From assembly GCF_000716785.1 (NCBI RefSeq), contig NZ_JNYY01000008.1, positions 434,001-498,000 of the forward strand: a stretch of 64,000 bases of DNA. The letters are read 5' to 3'. This DNA is from Amycolatopsis vancoresmycina (lineage in GTDB: Bacteria; Actinomycetota; Actinomycetes; Mycobacteriales; Pseudonocardiaceae). Below the pieces are notes generated by a model. That model was not told the origin of the DNA. It saw only the letters and a program-made list of their open reading frames with translations, and did not search any database. This document shows positions 44,401 to 52,897 of this stretch, piece by piece. A program made the position numbers and the translations under genes. The first letter of the stretch is position 1. The number at the start of each line of letters is the position of its first letter.

Positions 44401-46044
44401 CTCCGGGCCCATGATCCGCGCCATGCAGGTGACGAGCTCTTCGCGGATCGCGTCCAGCGGCGGGTTGGTGACCTGGGCGAAGTTCTGCTTGAAGTAGTCG
44501 TAGAGCAGGCGAGATCGTTGCGACAGCACCGCGGGCGGGGTGTCCGACCCCATCGAGCCGATCGGCTCCGCGCCCTTCTCGGCCATCGGCGCGAGCAGGA
44601 TCTTGAGCTCTTCTTCGGTGTAGCCGAAGGAAAGCTGGCGGCGCAGCACGGAGTCGTGGCTCTGCACGACGTGGTCGCGGTCGGGCAGCTCGGCGATCTT
44701 CAACAGGCCCGCGTGCAGCCAGGAGTCGTAGGGCAGCTCGGCGGCCAGCGCGGACTTGACTTCTTCGTCGTCCACGATCCGGCCGGCCTCGGTGTCGACC
44801 AGGAACATCTTGCCGGGCTTGAGCCGTCCCTTGGCGACGACGTCCTTCGCGGCGACGTCCAGGACACCGGCCTCGCTGGCCAGGACCACGCGGTCGTCGG
44901 CCGTGCGCCACCAGCGCGCCGGGCGCAGGCCGTTGCGGTCCAGCACCGCCCCGACCAGGCTGCCGTCGGTGAAGGTGACGCACGCCGGGCCGTCCCACGG
45001 TTCCATCAGGCTCGCGTGGAACTGGTAGAACGCGCGGCGCTCGGGCTTCATGGTGGCGTGGTTCTCCCACGCCTCCGGGATCATCATCAGCACCGCGTGC
45101 GGCAGCGACCGGCCGCCCAGGTGCAGCAGCTCCAGGACCTCGTCGAACGACGCCGAGTCCGACGCGTCCGGCGAGCAGATCGGGAACAGCCGGGACAGGT
45201 CGCCGGTGAGGACGTCCGATTCGAGCAGCGCCTCGCGGGCCCGCATGCGGTTGCGGTTGCCGCGGATGGTGTTGATTTCACCGTTGTGGGCGACGAACCG
45301 GAACGGGTGGGCGAGCGGCCACGACGGGAAGGTGTTGGTGGAGAAGCGGGAGTGGACCAGCGCGATGGCGCTTTCCAGCCGTTCGTCGCGCAGGTCGGCG
45401 AAGAACGCGGGCAGCTGCTCCGGCGTCACCATGCCCTTGTAGACGAGCGTCCGGGAGGACAGGGACGGGAAGTACGTGCCGCAGCCGGCGGTGACGCTCT
45501 CGTGCTCGACGCGCTTGCGCAGGCAGAACGCGAGCCTGTCCAGCTCCAGGCCGGATTTTCCGTCGGCGGTGACGAAAAGCATGGCGAAGTGCGGCATGAC
45601 CGAGCGGGCGGTCGGGCCGATGTCGGCCCGGTCGGCGTCGACCGGGACCTCGCGCCAGCCGAGGACCTCCAGGCCCTCTTCGACGGCGATGCGTTCGGCC
45701 AGCCCGATCGCCTTGCGGCGCTCCTCGGCGTCCTGGGGCAGGAAAGCGATGCCGGCGGCGTAGGTGTGGTGGCCTTGTTCACCGGGTTCGGGCAGCGTGA
45801 AGCCGGCTTCGGCGCGCAGCAGCGTGTCGGGCAGCTGCAGCAGGATGCCGGCGCCGTCGCCGCTGGTGGGTTCGGCGCCCGCGGCGCCGCGGTGGTCGAG
45901 GTTGGTCAGCGCGGCCAGGCCGTCGGTGACGATGCCGTGGGAACGGCGCCCGCGGATGTCGGCCACCATGGCCACACCGCAGGAGTCCTGTTCGGTCTCC
46001 GGATCGTAGAGACCCTGCTTGCCGGGAATGGCGGAGAAGATCAT
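41491..46044 (-). CDS. gltB: Glutamate synthase large (alpha) subunit
   Basis: A 1517-residue enzyme that makes glutamate from glutamine and 2-oxoglutarate. The N-terminal amidotransferase begins near the catalytic Cys in QDSCGVAMVADIRG; the central and FMN domains (GHDGGTGASPMNSLKHAG) and a [3Fe-4S] cluster at CHLDTCPVGVATQ are intact, followed by the C-terminal beta-helix domain (GXXG repeats). Length is the family norm. AAGGAGGT (+ strand acctcctt, 46051-46058) is an ideal ribosome-binding site 6 nt before ATG 46044. The promoter lies about 210 nt upstream. Confidence 0.96.
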   Translation of the reverse strand: MIFSAIPGKQGLYDPETEQDSCGVAMVADIRGRRSHGIVTDGLAALTNLDHRGAAGAEPTSGDGAGILLQLPDTLLRAEAGFTLPEPGEQGHHTYAAGIAFLPQDAEERRKAIGLAERIAVEEGLEVLGWREVPVDADRADIGPTARSVMPHFAMLFVTADGKSGLELDRLAFCLRKRVEHESVTAGCGTYFPSLSSRTLVYKGMVTPEQLPAFFADLRDERLESAIALVHSRFSTNTFPSWPLAHPFRFVAHNGEINTIRGNRNRMRAREALLESDVLTGDLSRLFPICSPDASDSASFDEVLELLHLGGRSLPHAVLMMIPEAWENHATMKPERRAFYQFHASLMEPWDGPACVTFTDGSLVGAVLDRNGLRPARWWRTADDRVVLASEAGVLDVAAKDVVAKGRLKPGKMFLVDTEAGRIVDDEEVKSALAAELPYDSWLHAGLLKIAELPDRDHVVQSHDSVLRRQLSFGYTEEELKILLAPMAEKGAEPIGSMGSDTPPAVLSQRSRLLYDYFKQNFAQVTNPPLDAIREELVTCMARIMGPERNLLAPGPASCRHLKLPYPVIDNDELAKLIHINDDGDLPGFACSVLSGLYEVDGGAEALAGAIERVRREASEAIAAGARTLVLSDRDSDHRMAPIPSLLLVSAVHHHLVRTKERLRVALVVESGDAREVHHIALLLGYGAAAVNPYLAFETIEDMIGQGAVTGIEPAKAIRNYVQALVKGVLKIMSKMGISTVGAYTAAQVFESLGLSQDLLDEYFTGTSSKLGGVGLEVLAEEVATRHRRAYPDNPTDRVHRGLETGGEYAYRREGELHLFTPETVFLLQHASKTGRDEVYRKYTDEVHRLYREGGTLRGLFSFKDGVREPVPLDEVEPAEAIFKRFNTGAMSYGSISAEAHETLAIAMNRIGGRSNTGEGGEDPERLYDPERRSAIKQVASGRFGVTSEYLVNADDIQIKMAQGAKPGEGGQLPPNKVYPWIARTRHSTPGVGLISPPPHHDIYSIEDLAQLIHDLKNANEHARIHVKLVSSLGVGTVAAGVSKAHADVVLISGHDGGTGASPMNSLKHAGTPWEIGLAETQQTLLLNGLRDRITVQVDGAMKTGRDVVIAALLGAEEYGFATAPLVVAGCIMMRVCHLDTCPVGVATQSPELRKRYTGQVEHVVNFFKFVAEEVRETLAALGFRTLDEAIGHAELLNTDEAVDHWKASGLDLAPIFEMPQETPYGGAKRRTRGQDHGLEHALDRTLIQLAEAALEDAHHVNIELPVRNVNRTVGTLLGSEITRRYGGEGLPEDTINVTLTGSAGQSLGAFLPRGITLDMVGDANDYVGKGLSGGRIVVRPDPEAAFAAEAQTIAGNTIAYGATGGEIFLRGQVGERFCVRNSGATVVAEGVGDHAFEYMTGGRAVVLGPTGRNLAAGMSGGIAFVLDVDAKKVNQDMVDLLRPTADDLAWLKKTVQQHYDLTRSAVAASLLGDWPRRSVAFTKVMPRDYQRVLDAAKAARAAGRDVDEAIMEAARG

Positions 46045-46255
46045 GAAGGGACCTCCTTCGTCGTCTTGTCGTGCGGGGCCGGGCTACCGGCCGGGGAGCG
46101 CACGGGACGACGATGGCCCGCTTGTTAGCGCGACTTTAACACCTGGGAAACACGCCAGCAGCACTTCAGAGCGCCCCGGACGGCGGCGGACGGTAACGAT
46201 CTGGCTGCGCGGAACGACATAGTTCCTGATGGGTTCCCGGTAGTTCGGTCCGCTA

Positions 46256-46282
46256 AGTATACGGCCCGGAAACTCCGGTCAA
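46256..46282 (-). promoter_or_regulatory. Candidate gltBD promoter
   Basis: On the minus strand TTGACC (46282-46277) is followed after 15 nt by TATACT (46261-46256). The -10 is nearly consensus; the spacing is shorter than ideal. It would give a leader of about 200 nt. Confidence 0.4.
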
Positions 46283-46322
46283 GTCTAACGTGACCTGATC
46301 GGCGCGCTGTGTCGGCGGTCAC

Positions 46323-46338
46323 TAGAACGTGTTACATT
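46323..46338 (+). promoter_or_regulatory. KstR-like box overlapping a leaderless SDR promoter
   Basis: tagaacgtgttaca (46323-46336) fits the KstR operator TNNAACNNGTTNNA exactly. The -10 hexamer TACATT (46333-46338) overlaps its right half and ends 7 nt before ATG 46346. KstR represses cholesterol-catabolic genes in mycobacteria and relatives. Confidence 0.5.
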
Positions 46339-46345
46339 TCGCCGC

Positions 46346-47131
46346 ATGATCCTCGATCGGTTCAAGCTCACCGGCCAGGTCGCGGTGGTCACCGGCGCCG
46401 GACGCGGAATCGGCGCGGCCACCGCCGTCGCCCTCGCCGAAGCGGGCGCTGACGTCGTGATCGCGTCCCGCACCGAGTCCCAGCTCAAGGACGTCGCCGC
46501 GCTCGTGGCCGACGCCGGCCGCCGGGCCGTCCCGGTGCCGGTGGACCTGTCTTCCCCGGACGCGGCGGCAGCGCTGGCGGCGACGGCGGTGTCGGAGTTC
46601 GGCCGGCTCGACCTGGTGGTCAACAACGTCGGCGGCACGTACCCGCGCCCGTTGCTGGAGAGCACGGTGGAGTTCATGGAGGAGGCGTTCCGCTTCAACG
46701 TGGCGACGGCCCACGCCCTGACGGTGGCGGCGGCACCGTCCCTGGTGGAGACGGGCGGCTCGGTGGTCAACATCTCGTCGGTGATGGGCCGGGTCGCGGG
46801 CCGCGGCTTCGCGGCGTACGGCACGGCGAAAGCGGCTCTGGCGCACTACACGCGCCTGGCCGCGGCGGACCTGGCCCCTCGCGTACGCGTCAACGCCATC
46901 TCGGTGGGCTCGGTGGCGACGTCGGCGCTGGAGATCGTGGTGGGCAACCCGGAGCTGAAGGAGAAGATGGAGTCCGCGACGCCGCTGCGGAAGATCGGCG
47001 AAGCCGAGGACATCGCGGCCACCGTGGTCTTCCTGGCGTCCCGCGCCGGCGGGTACATCACCGGCAAGATCCTCGAGGTCGACGGCGGGCTGCAGACGCC
47101 GAACCTGGAGCTGGGCCTGCCGGATCTCTGA
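46346..47131 (+). CDS. Short-chain dehydrogenase/reductase
   Basis: A 261-residue SDR. The cofactor loop TGAGRGIG, the NNVGG stabilising segment, catalytic Ser (ISSVMG) and the YGTAK active-site Tyr-Lys pair are all present; the C-terminus ends LEVDGGLQTPN as in classical SDRs. NAD(P)-linked alcohol or steroid oxidation is likely. The KstR-like operator just before the start suggests a role in steroid or lipid use, an inference. The gene is not followed by other metabolic genes; the defence cluster begins 559 nt later. Confidence 0.9.
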   Translation: MILDRFKLTGQVAVVTGAGRGIGAATAVALAEAGADVVIASRTESQLKDVAALVADAGRRAVPVPVDLSSPDAAAALAATAVSEFGRLDLVVNNVGGTYPRPLLESTVEFMEEAFRFNVATAHALTVAAAPSLVETGGSVVNISSVMGRVAGRGFAAYGTAKAALAHYTRLAAADLAPRVRVNAISVGSVATSALEIVVGNPELKEKMESATPLRKIGEAEDIAATVVFLASRAGGYITGKILEVDGGLQTPNLELGLPDL

Positions 47132-47689
47132 GCAGGCCACCTGGTCAGAGCTCACAACGACAAACGCCATTCTCAGTATTCTTGGCCGGCCACCAATGCA
47201 CTCGACCCACCCGTTCGGCGCATCCATGCCGATCGCGATGCCTCAGCCGGTTACGTAATCGTTACTAAAAGTCACGCGACCATCGGCGCGGCAGGTAGCC
47301 CGAGCAGTGAGGGAAGGAGGCGGGAAAGACCCACTCCGAGCTCGGTCCGAGCAGATGAAGCGGCCGTTGACCTCGGGTGGAGCACTGGATCGACTGAAAG
47401 TCTTCTGTCGATCTGTCGACGACAGCCGTCGGCCGCCACAGCGCCTCTTCGGGATACCGAGACAGCCCGTCCTGCTGCCACAGCCGACGCACAAGCTCAT
47501 CGAACCCAAACGCGGCGCCGTCCACCCGGCAGAGCGCCATCTCCTACTCCCCCCGCGGCAGGTTCGTCAACGAAGTTGACTGTATCGATCCAGTCTTGGC
47601 AAACGCACATCCGAGGCAACGTGTTGCCGACCGGACCCGAGCTAGCTACAGCTAGCCTGTCAGCAGCCGATCTACCGGGGGCTGCAAGC
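47132..47689. other. Intergenic boundary region before the defence operon
   Basis: This 558-nt stretch is clearly less GC-rich than the SDR side. Short ORFs on both strands (for example minus 47265-47540, 91 codons) lack recognisable domains and are not annotated. Inverted repeats are at 47566-47580 (gtcaac-gaa-gttgac) and 47641-47656. No integrase, attachment site or transposon end is seen. It is the likely left boundary of the acquired defence cluster and holds its promoter. Confidence 0.55.
47641..47656. promoter_or_regulatory. 16-bp palindrome upstream of the defence operon
   Basis: gctagct-ac-agctagc is a perfect inverted repeat with 7-bp arms, 33 nt before ATG 47690. It is an operator candidate for the six-gene operon; no regulator gene is adjacent. 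Confidence 0.45.
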
Positions 47690-50600
47690 ATGGATGTTTT
47701 TGAAGTACACGAGCACCTCATTGACGACTACCGCGAGTTCACCTCCGGCTTCAGCGAGATCTACGACCCTCGAATCCGTCAGCACGTCGACGCGCGGCTG
47801 CGCGATGGTGACCAGTGGCCTGATCCCTACCTGTCACTGAACCCGAACTTCGCCTCGGGCGGCACAGTGGCGGAACTGGTTGCGCAAGGGCGCCTGCACC
47901 CGGATTGCGATCGGATCTTCCGAGTCGGCAAAGACGCTCCCGGAGCGACCGGGTATCCACTCAGTCTTCACGAGCACCAGCGTCAGGCCATCGAGATTGC
48001 CCGCAGCGGAGCCAGTTACGTGCTCACCACCGGAACTGGCTCCGGTAAGAGCCTGAGTTACATTGTACCCATCGTGGACAGCGTGCTTCGTCAACGCGCA
48101 GCCGGAACCTACCGGCCCGGGGTGAAGGCGATCATCGTTTACCCCATGAACGCGCTCGCCAACAGCCAACGGAACGAGCTGGAGAAATTTCTCCGCAACG
48201 GCATGGATCCGGAGGAGCAATTAGTCACTTTCCGGCGCTACACCGGACAGGACCCAGAGTCAGACCGAGCAGAAATCCTTGCACGTCCACCAGACATCAT
48301 CCTCACCAACTATGTCATGCTCGAGCTGGTTCTGACCCGCCCCGAGGAGCGGGAAAGACTCATCACCGCGGCCGCCGACTTGCGCTTCCTGGTGTTGGAC
48401 GAGCTGCACACATACCGGGGCCGTTCCGGCGCAGATGTAGGCATGCTGGTACGGCGACTCCAGGATGCGTGCTCGGCGACCAAGCTCCAATGCGTCGGGA
48501 CGTCGGCCACCATGACCACAGAAGGCACCGAAGAGGACCGAAAGGCCACTGTGGCTTCCGTCGCCGGCGACCTCTTCGGCATTCCGGTAGCGGCACCGAA
48601 TGTCATCGGCGAGACGCTCGACCGCGCCACCATTGGCAATCCGGACGACATTGCCGAACTCCGGACGAGCACACAGCGCGCCACCAGCACTTATGACGAC
48701 TACACGAGCTTCGTGAGCGATCCTCTGGCAGCTTGGGTGGAAAGACGATTCGGCATCGTCGAAGCCCACGGCAGACTGATCCGTCCACCGAAACCGTCCA
48801 CTGTTCACGACGCAGCAGCCGCACTCGCAGCCGAAACCGGACTACCCGACGAAACCTGCGCGGCCGCAGTCGCACGGACACTGCAACACGGCGCGCGTAT
48901 CGTCGACCCTCGTACCCAACGTCCGGTGTTTGCCTTCAGACTGCATCAGTTCCTGTCCAAAGGCGACAACGTCTATCTCAGCCTGCAGCCACCCTCAAAA
49001 CGGTATGTGACCAGCCGATACCAAGCAACGGTGCCACAGCCCGACCGAGCCGATGCCATCCTCTTGCCCGCCGCATTCTGTCGAGAGTGCGGCCAGGAAT
49101 ACCTCGTCGTGCAGCGGATCGACGACGGTGGCTATGACCGCTTTGTGTCCCGGGCCGACGGCGAAGCCCACGGCGGCGTACCCGGATACCTGTTCACCAG
49201 CGAGGACATCCCGTGGCCGGCCGATTTCCACGTTGCGATCAGTGAGCAGCGACTGCCGGAGTCGTGGTTGGTCACAGACGATAGCGGCAATGTTTCCCTC
49301 GCACCGCGTCGCCGCGACCGGCTCCCCGAACAGCTGCACCTTGACGTAACAGGCCGGGTAACCGACCGCGCGATCGGTGTCGAATTCGCGTTCATCGAGG
49401 GCGCCTTTGCCTTCTGCCTACGCTGTCGGGTCTCCTACGAGCAGTTGCGCAGCAGCGATTTCGGCAAACTGGCTTCCCTCTCCGCAGAGGGACGTAGTTC
49501 GGCCACGTCGGTGGTAAGCGCAAGCATCGTCCGAAGCCTCCGAACACAGTCCGACCTTCCGAAGGCTGCGCGCAAGCTGCTCGCCTTCGCGGACAATCGG
49601 CAGGACGCCAGCCTGCAAGCCGGTCACTTCAACGACTTCATCCAGGTCAGTCAGCTGCGCGGGGCGTTGTTCCACGCAGTATCCGAGGCCCCGGACGGTT
49701 TGACTCACGAAGTCATCGAGCAAAAGGTGACCGATGCGCTCGGACTGTCGATTCCAGACTTCGCGCAGAACAAGACCGCCCGGTTCAGCGTCGAGCGGCG
49801 AGCCTGGGAAGCCCTGCGCCGAGTCGTGGGCTACCGGATATACCAGGACTTGGAACGAGGCTGGCGAATTACCATGCCGAACCTCGAGCAGACTGGTCTC
49901 CTTCGCATCGATTACACGGATCTACCGGACATCGCGGCCGACCAGTCATTGTGGGAGAACCGTCACCACACCTTGCGTGACGACGACGCCGAGCATCGCC
50001 GGGAATTGATGCGCATCCTCTTGGACGAGTTGCGGAGGGTGCTGGCGGTCGATGTCGACTGCTTCGACCCCATCGGTTTCGAGCAGCTCCGCAAACTCAG
50101 CAGCCAGCACCTCGACGAACCATGGGCACTGCCTGAACGTGAGAGCGAACCGCGGACGGGTAAGGCGTTCGCCCGCCCCGGTGGCAAGGGAACCCGCCGC
50201 GACCACCTTTACCTCAGTGGATACGGGGCGTACGGCCGCTACCTCCTCCGATCAACCACCTTTCCGGCCCTGCCCGGGAAACTTGGGCGCGAAGACGCCC
50301 AAAAGATCATCACCGATCTGCTCCATGTCCTCGAGGAGTGCGGCCTCCTGGCCGTCAGCCGCACCAACGAGGCGGACGGCGCTCCGGGATACCAGCTCAA
50401 AGCCTCCGCGATCATTTGGCGAGCCGGCGATGGCAAGGCCGGCGCCGACGACCCGGTACGCAAAGAGGTCGCCTCTGCGCTAGGGCCACGGGTCAACCCG
50501 TTCTTCCGCCGCCTCTATTCGAGTGTGGCGGAGACTCTTGCGGGTATGCACGCTCGAGAGCACACTGCGCAGGTATCCAATGAGAATCGGATCGAGCGCG

Positions 50601-52897
50601 AAGACGAGTTTCGCCGGGGCGATCTGCCGGTACTGTTTTGCTCCCCCACGATGGAGCTCGGCATCGACATCGCGAGTTTGAACGCCGTGGGATTGCGCAA
50701 CGTGCCGCCGACGCCGGCCAACTACGCACAGCGCGCAGGTCGGGCCGGCCGTTCCGGCCAACCGGCGCTGGTCGTCACGTACTGCGCCACCGGCAACGCC
50801 CACGACCAGTACTACTTCCGCAAGCGTGACCAGATGGTCGGCGGTTCCGTGGCACCTCCTCGCCTGGACCTCACCAACGAGGACCTGCTGCGCTCCCATG
50901 TACACGCGATCTGGCTGGCCGAGACGGGAGTTCGCCTGGACCGGTCGCTGGCGAAGGTGATCGACACGAGCTCGCCACAGTTGCCGATCGCAACGTCTGT
51001 GCGCCAAGAGATCAGCTCCGTAGCTGCGAGGGAGCAAGCCATCCAGCACGCCGGCTTGGTCCTCGCCGGGCTCGCCGGTCAATTGGAGCGCACATCCTGG
51101 TGGCATCCCGATTGGATTGAGCGGGCTGTCACAGACGCCGAGTTGGAATTCGATCGTGCGCTGGAACGCTGGCGTGAGCTGTTCCGGTCCGCCGTGCGCG
51201 AGCAAGAGAAGCAGAACAAGGTCATTCTCGATCACTCGAGCAGCCCGAAGTCCAGGGAAGAAGCGACGCGTCGGCGCCGTGAGGCTGAGAACCAGCTACG
51301 ACTGCTGCGGCTGGATGACAGCGACGAGTACCAGACGGATTTCTACTCCTATCGTTACTTGGCGGCCGAAGGTTTCCTGCCAGGTTACTCCTTCCCTCGT
51401 TTGCCGCTCCGAGCCTATGTGCCGGGACGGCGCGGGATCGGCGGGGACGCCGAGTTTATCCAGCGGCCGCGGTTTATCGCGATCAGCGAATTCGGCCCGA
51501 GTGCGCTCGTTTACCACGAGGGAGTGCGCTACCAGGTCAACCAGGTGCAATTGACGCCGGGGGAGGACGGGGGGCCAGGTTTGGACACGACAGCGGCCCG
51601 GCGCTGTTCCGCCTGCGGCTATCAGCACGACACCGAGGTCGGGTCGGACGTGTGCGACTCATGCGGGCATCAGCTGGGCGCGACGATGTACCGGCTGCTG
51701 CGGTTGCAGACGGTACGGGCGAACCGGAGAGACCGGATCTCCTCCGATGAGGAAGAACGGCGTCGCACCGGGTACGAGCTGATCACCTCTTACCGGTTCA
51801 ACGATCACGGTGCCCGCCCTGGACGGCTTGATGCGGTCGCGAGTACGGATGGTAACCCGGTGCTGACTCTGCAGTACGGCGACACGGCGACGGTGCGCGT
51901 CACCAATCTCGGCCTGCGGCGACGGCGCGACCCGCACAGCAATATCGGGTACTGGATCGACGTGCAGACCGGCCGCTGGTTGTCGGAACAGCAAGCGTTG
52001 GCGAACGACGGTCAAGGCGATGACGATCTGGAGGCGGCGGACGACGTGCCGAAGAAGCAGAAGGTCGTGCCGTACGTGGAGGATAGCCGCAACATTTTGA
52101 TCACCAGAGTCGCAGGCCACGAGGTCAGCGAAGCGGCAGCGCGTTCGTTCATGTACGCCCTGGAGCGTGGGATTGAGGCTGAATTCCAGCTCGAGGACAG
52201 CGAACTGGCAAGTGAGCTGCTACCGGATCACGAAAACCGAGGCAGGGTGCTATTCGTCGAGAGCGCGGAGGGAGGCGCCGGCGTGTTGCGGCGCCTGGTC
52301 GAGGAGCGGTCCGCGCTGCAACGTGCGGCCCGTCGCGCCCTGGAGATCTGTCACTTCGATCCCGAGACCGGTGCCGACACCGGTGGTGACATGGATGGCA
52401 CAGGCGAACGGTGCGCCCGCGCGTGCTACGACTGTCTGCTTTCGTACAGCAACCAGGGCAGCCACCTTCTGATCGACCGCCACCTCACGAAGGAACTCCT
52501 GCTTTCCTGTGTCCACTCCACCACCGATAGGTCCGCCACCCGAGATCCGATCGACGCATGGGAAACGGCACAGGACAAGGCCTTCGGGCACCCGGCGCGG
52601 CTGGACTTCGTGTCGTGGCTGCGGGACATGGAGTACCGCTACCCCGACGACGTCGGCGTCAAGCTCCCGGACTTCGACGTGGCTGCTGACCTGGTTTATC
52701 GACCCTCCACCGGGCCCGTCGCCGTGTTCGTCGACGAGTCCGACGACTCCGCAGCCATCAGACGTGACGACTTCGCTGAGGAAGCGCTGCGAGATGCTGG
52801 CTGGTTCGTAATACGAGTGCCGTTCGGAGCGACATACTCGGAGATCGTTAAGCGATACCCCAGTGTGTTCGGGACAAGCCGAAGGAGGAACGGGTGA
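47690..52897 (+). CDS. Large DEAD/DEAH helicase with DUF1998-like and nuclease-like C-terminus (defence)
   Basis: A 1735-residue protein. Walker A GTGSGKS (115-121), DELH (237-240) and motif VI QRAGRAGRSG (from 1014) define an SF2 helicase with a roughly 700-residue insertion between its cores that has CRECGQEY and CLRCRVSY cysteine pairs. A zinc ribbon (CSACG near 1306) and a CARACYDC cluster (near 1578) belong to a DUF1998-like region, as in DISARM DrmA/DrmB or Druantia DruE. The last 90 residues (VAVFVDESDD, RDDFAEEALRDAGWFVI) resemble Vsr/DUF559 nuclease folds. ATG 47690 fits the family start MDVFEVHEHLIDDYRE better than TTG 47576. Its stop overlaps the next start by 4 nt (GTGA). Confidence 0.85.
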   Translation: MDVFEVHEHLIDDYREFTSGFSEIYDPRIRQHVDARLRDGDQWPDPYLSLNPNFASGGTVAELVAQGRLHPDCDRIFRVGKDAPGATGYPLSLHEHQRQAIEIARSGASYVLTTGTGSGKSLSYIVPIVDSVLRQRAAGTYRPGVKAIIVYPMNALANSQRNELEKFLRNGMDPEEQLVTFRRYTGQDPESDRAEILARPPDIILTNYVMLELVLTRPEERERLITAAADLRFLVLDELHTYRGRSGADVGMLVRRLQDACSATKLQCVGTSATMTTEGTEEDRKATVASVAGDLFGIPVAAPNVIGETLDRATIGNPDDIAELRTSTQRATSTYDDYTSFVSDPLAAWVERRFGIVEAHGRLIRPPKPSTVHDAAAALAAETGLPDETCAAAVARTLQHGARIVDPRTQRPVFAFRLHQFLSKGDNVYLSLQPPSKRYVTSRYQATVPQPDRADAILLPAAFCRECGQEYLVVQRIDDGGYDRFVSRADGEAHGGVPGYLFTSEDIPWPADFHVAISEQRLPESWLVTDDSGNVSLAPRRRDRLPEQLHLDVTGRVTDRAIGVEFAFIEGAFAFCLRCRVSYEQLRSSDFGKLASLSAEGRSSATSVVSASIVRSLRTQSDLPKAARKLLAFADNRQDASLQAGHFNDFIQVSQLRGALFHAVSEAPDGLTHEVIEQKVTDALGLSIPDFAQNKTARFSVERRAWEALRRVVGYRIYQDLERGWRITMPNLEQTGLLRIDYTDLPDIAADQSLWENRHHTLRDDDAEHRRELMRILLDELRRVLAVDVDCFDPIGFEQLRKLSSQHLDEPWALPERESEPRTGKAFARPGGKGTRRDHLYLSGYGAYGRYLLRSTTFPALPGKLGREDAQKIITDLLHVLEECGLLAVSRTNEADGAPGYQLKASAIIWRAGDGKAGADDPVRKEVASALGPRVNPFFRRLYSSVAETLAGMHAREHTAQVSNENRIEREDEFRRGDLPVLFCSPTMELGIDIASLNAVGLRNVPPTPANYAQRAGRAGRSGQPALVVTYCATGNAHDQYYFRKRDQMVGGSVAPPRLDLTNEDLLRSHVHAIWLAETGVRLDRSLAKVIDTSSPQLPIATSVRQEISSVAAREQAIQHAGLVLAGLAGQLERTSWWHPDWIERAVTDAELEFDRALERWRELFRSAVREQEKQNKVILDHSSSPKSREEATRRRREAENQLRLLRLDDSDEYQTDFYSYRYLAAEGFLPGYSFPRLPLRAYVPGRRGIGGDAEFIQRPRFIAISEFGPSALVYHEGVRYQVNQVQLTPGEDGGPGLDTTAARRCSACGYQHDTEVGSDVCDSCGHQLGATMYRLLRLQTVRANRRDRISSDEEERRRTGYELITSYRFNDHGARPGRLDAVASTDGNPVLTLQYGDTATVRVTNLGLRRRRDPHSNIGYWIDVQTGRWLSEQQALANDGQGDDDLEAADDVPKKQKVVPYVEDSRNILITRVAGHEVSEAAARSFMYALERGIEAEFQLEDSELASELLPDHENRGRVLFVESAEGGAGVLRRLVEERSALQRAARRALEICHFDPETGADTGGDMDGTGERCARACYDCLLSYSNQGSHLLIDRHLTKELLLSCVHSTTDRSATRDPIDAWETAQDKAFGHPARLDFVSWLRDMEYRYPDDVGVKLPDFDVAADLVYRPSTGPVAVFVDESDDSAAIRRDDFAEEALRDAGWFVIRVPFGATYSEIVKRYPSVFGTSRRRNG

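Larger units (their letters stand above)
46045..46345. other. Intergenic region between gltB and the SDR gene
   Basis: This 301-nt divergent region holds the gltB ribosome-binding site, a long gltB leader, the gltB promoter candidate and the KstR-like SDR promoter. No gene is seen. The leader could carry regulatory structure, but I found no riboswitch I recognise. Confidence 0.6.

Noticed and set aside
41668..46128. 1486-codon + frame antisense to gltB
   Set aside because: Antisense shadow; the minus-strand gltB product matches its family along the full length.
47243..47540. Short minus-strand frames of 69-91 codons before the defence operon
   Set aside because: No recognisable domain, conflicting overlapping frames on both strands, no ribosome-binding site, unlike the neighbouring genes.
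47576..47689. TTG start for the large helicase, giving 38 more residues
   Set aside because: The extra N-terminus is unlike the family start MDVFEVHEHL; ATG 47690 fits better.
46045..47689. Integrase, attachment site or transposon at the defence-cluster edge
   Set aside because: No recombinase frame and no flanking direct repeats visible; the right edge lies outside the window.
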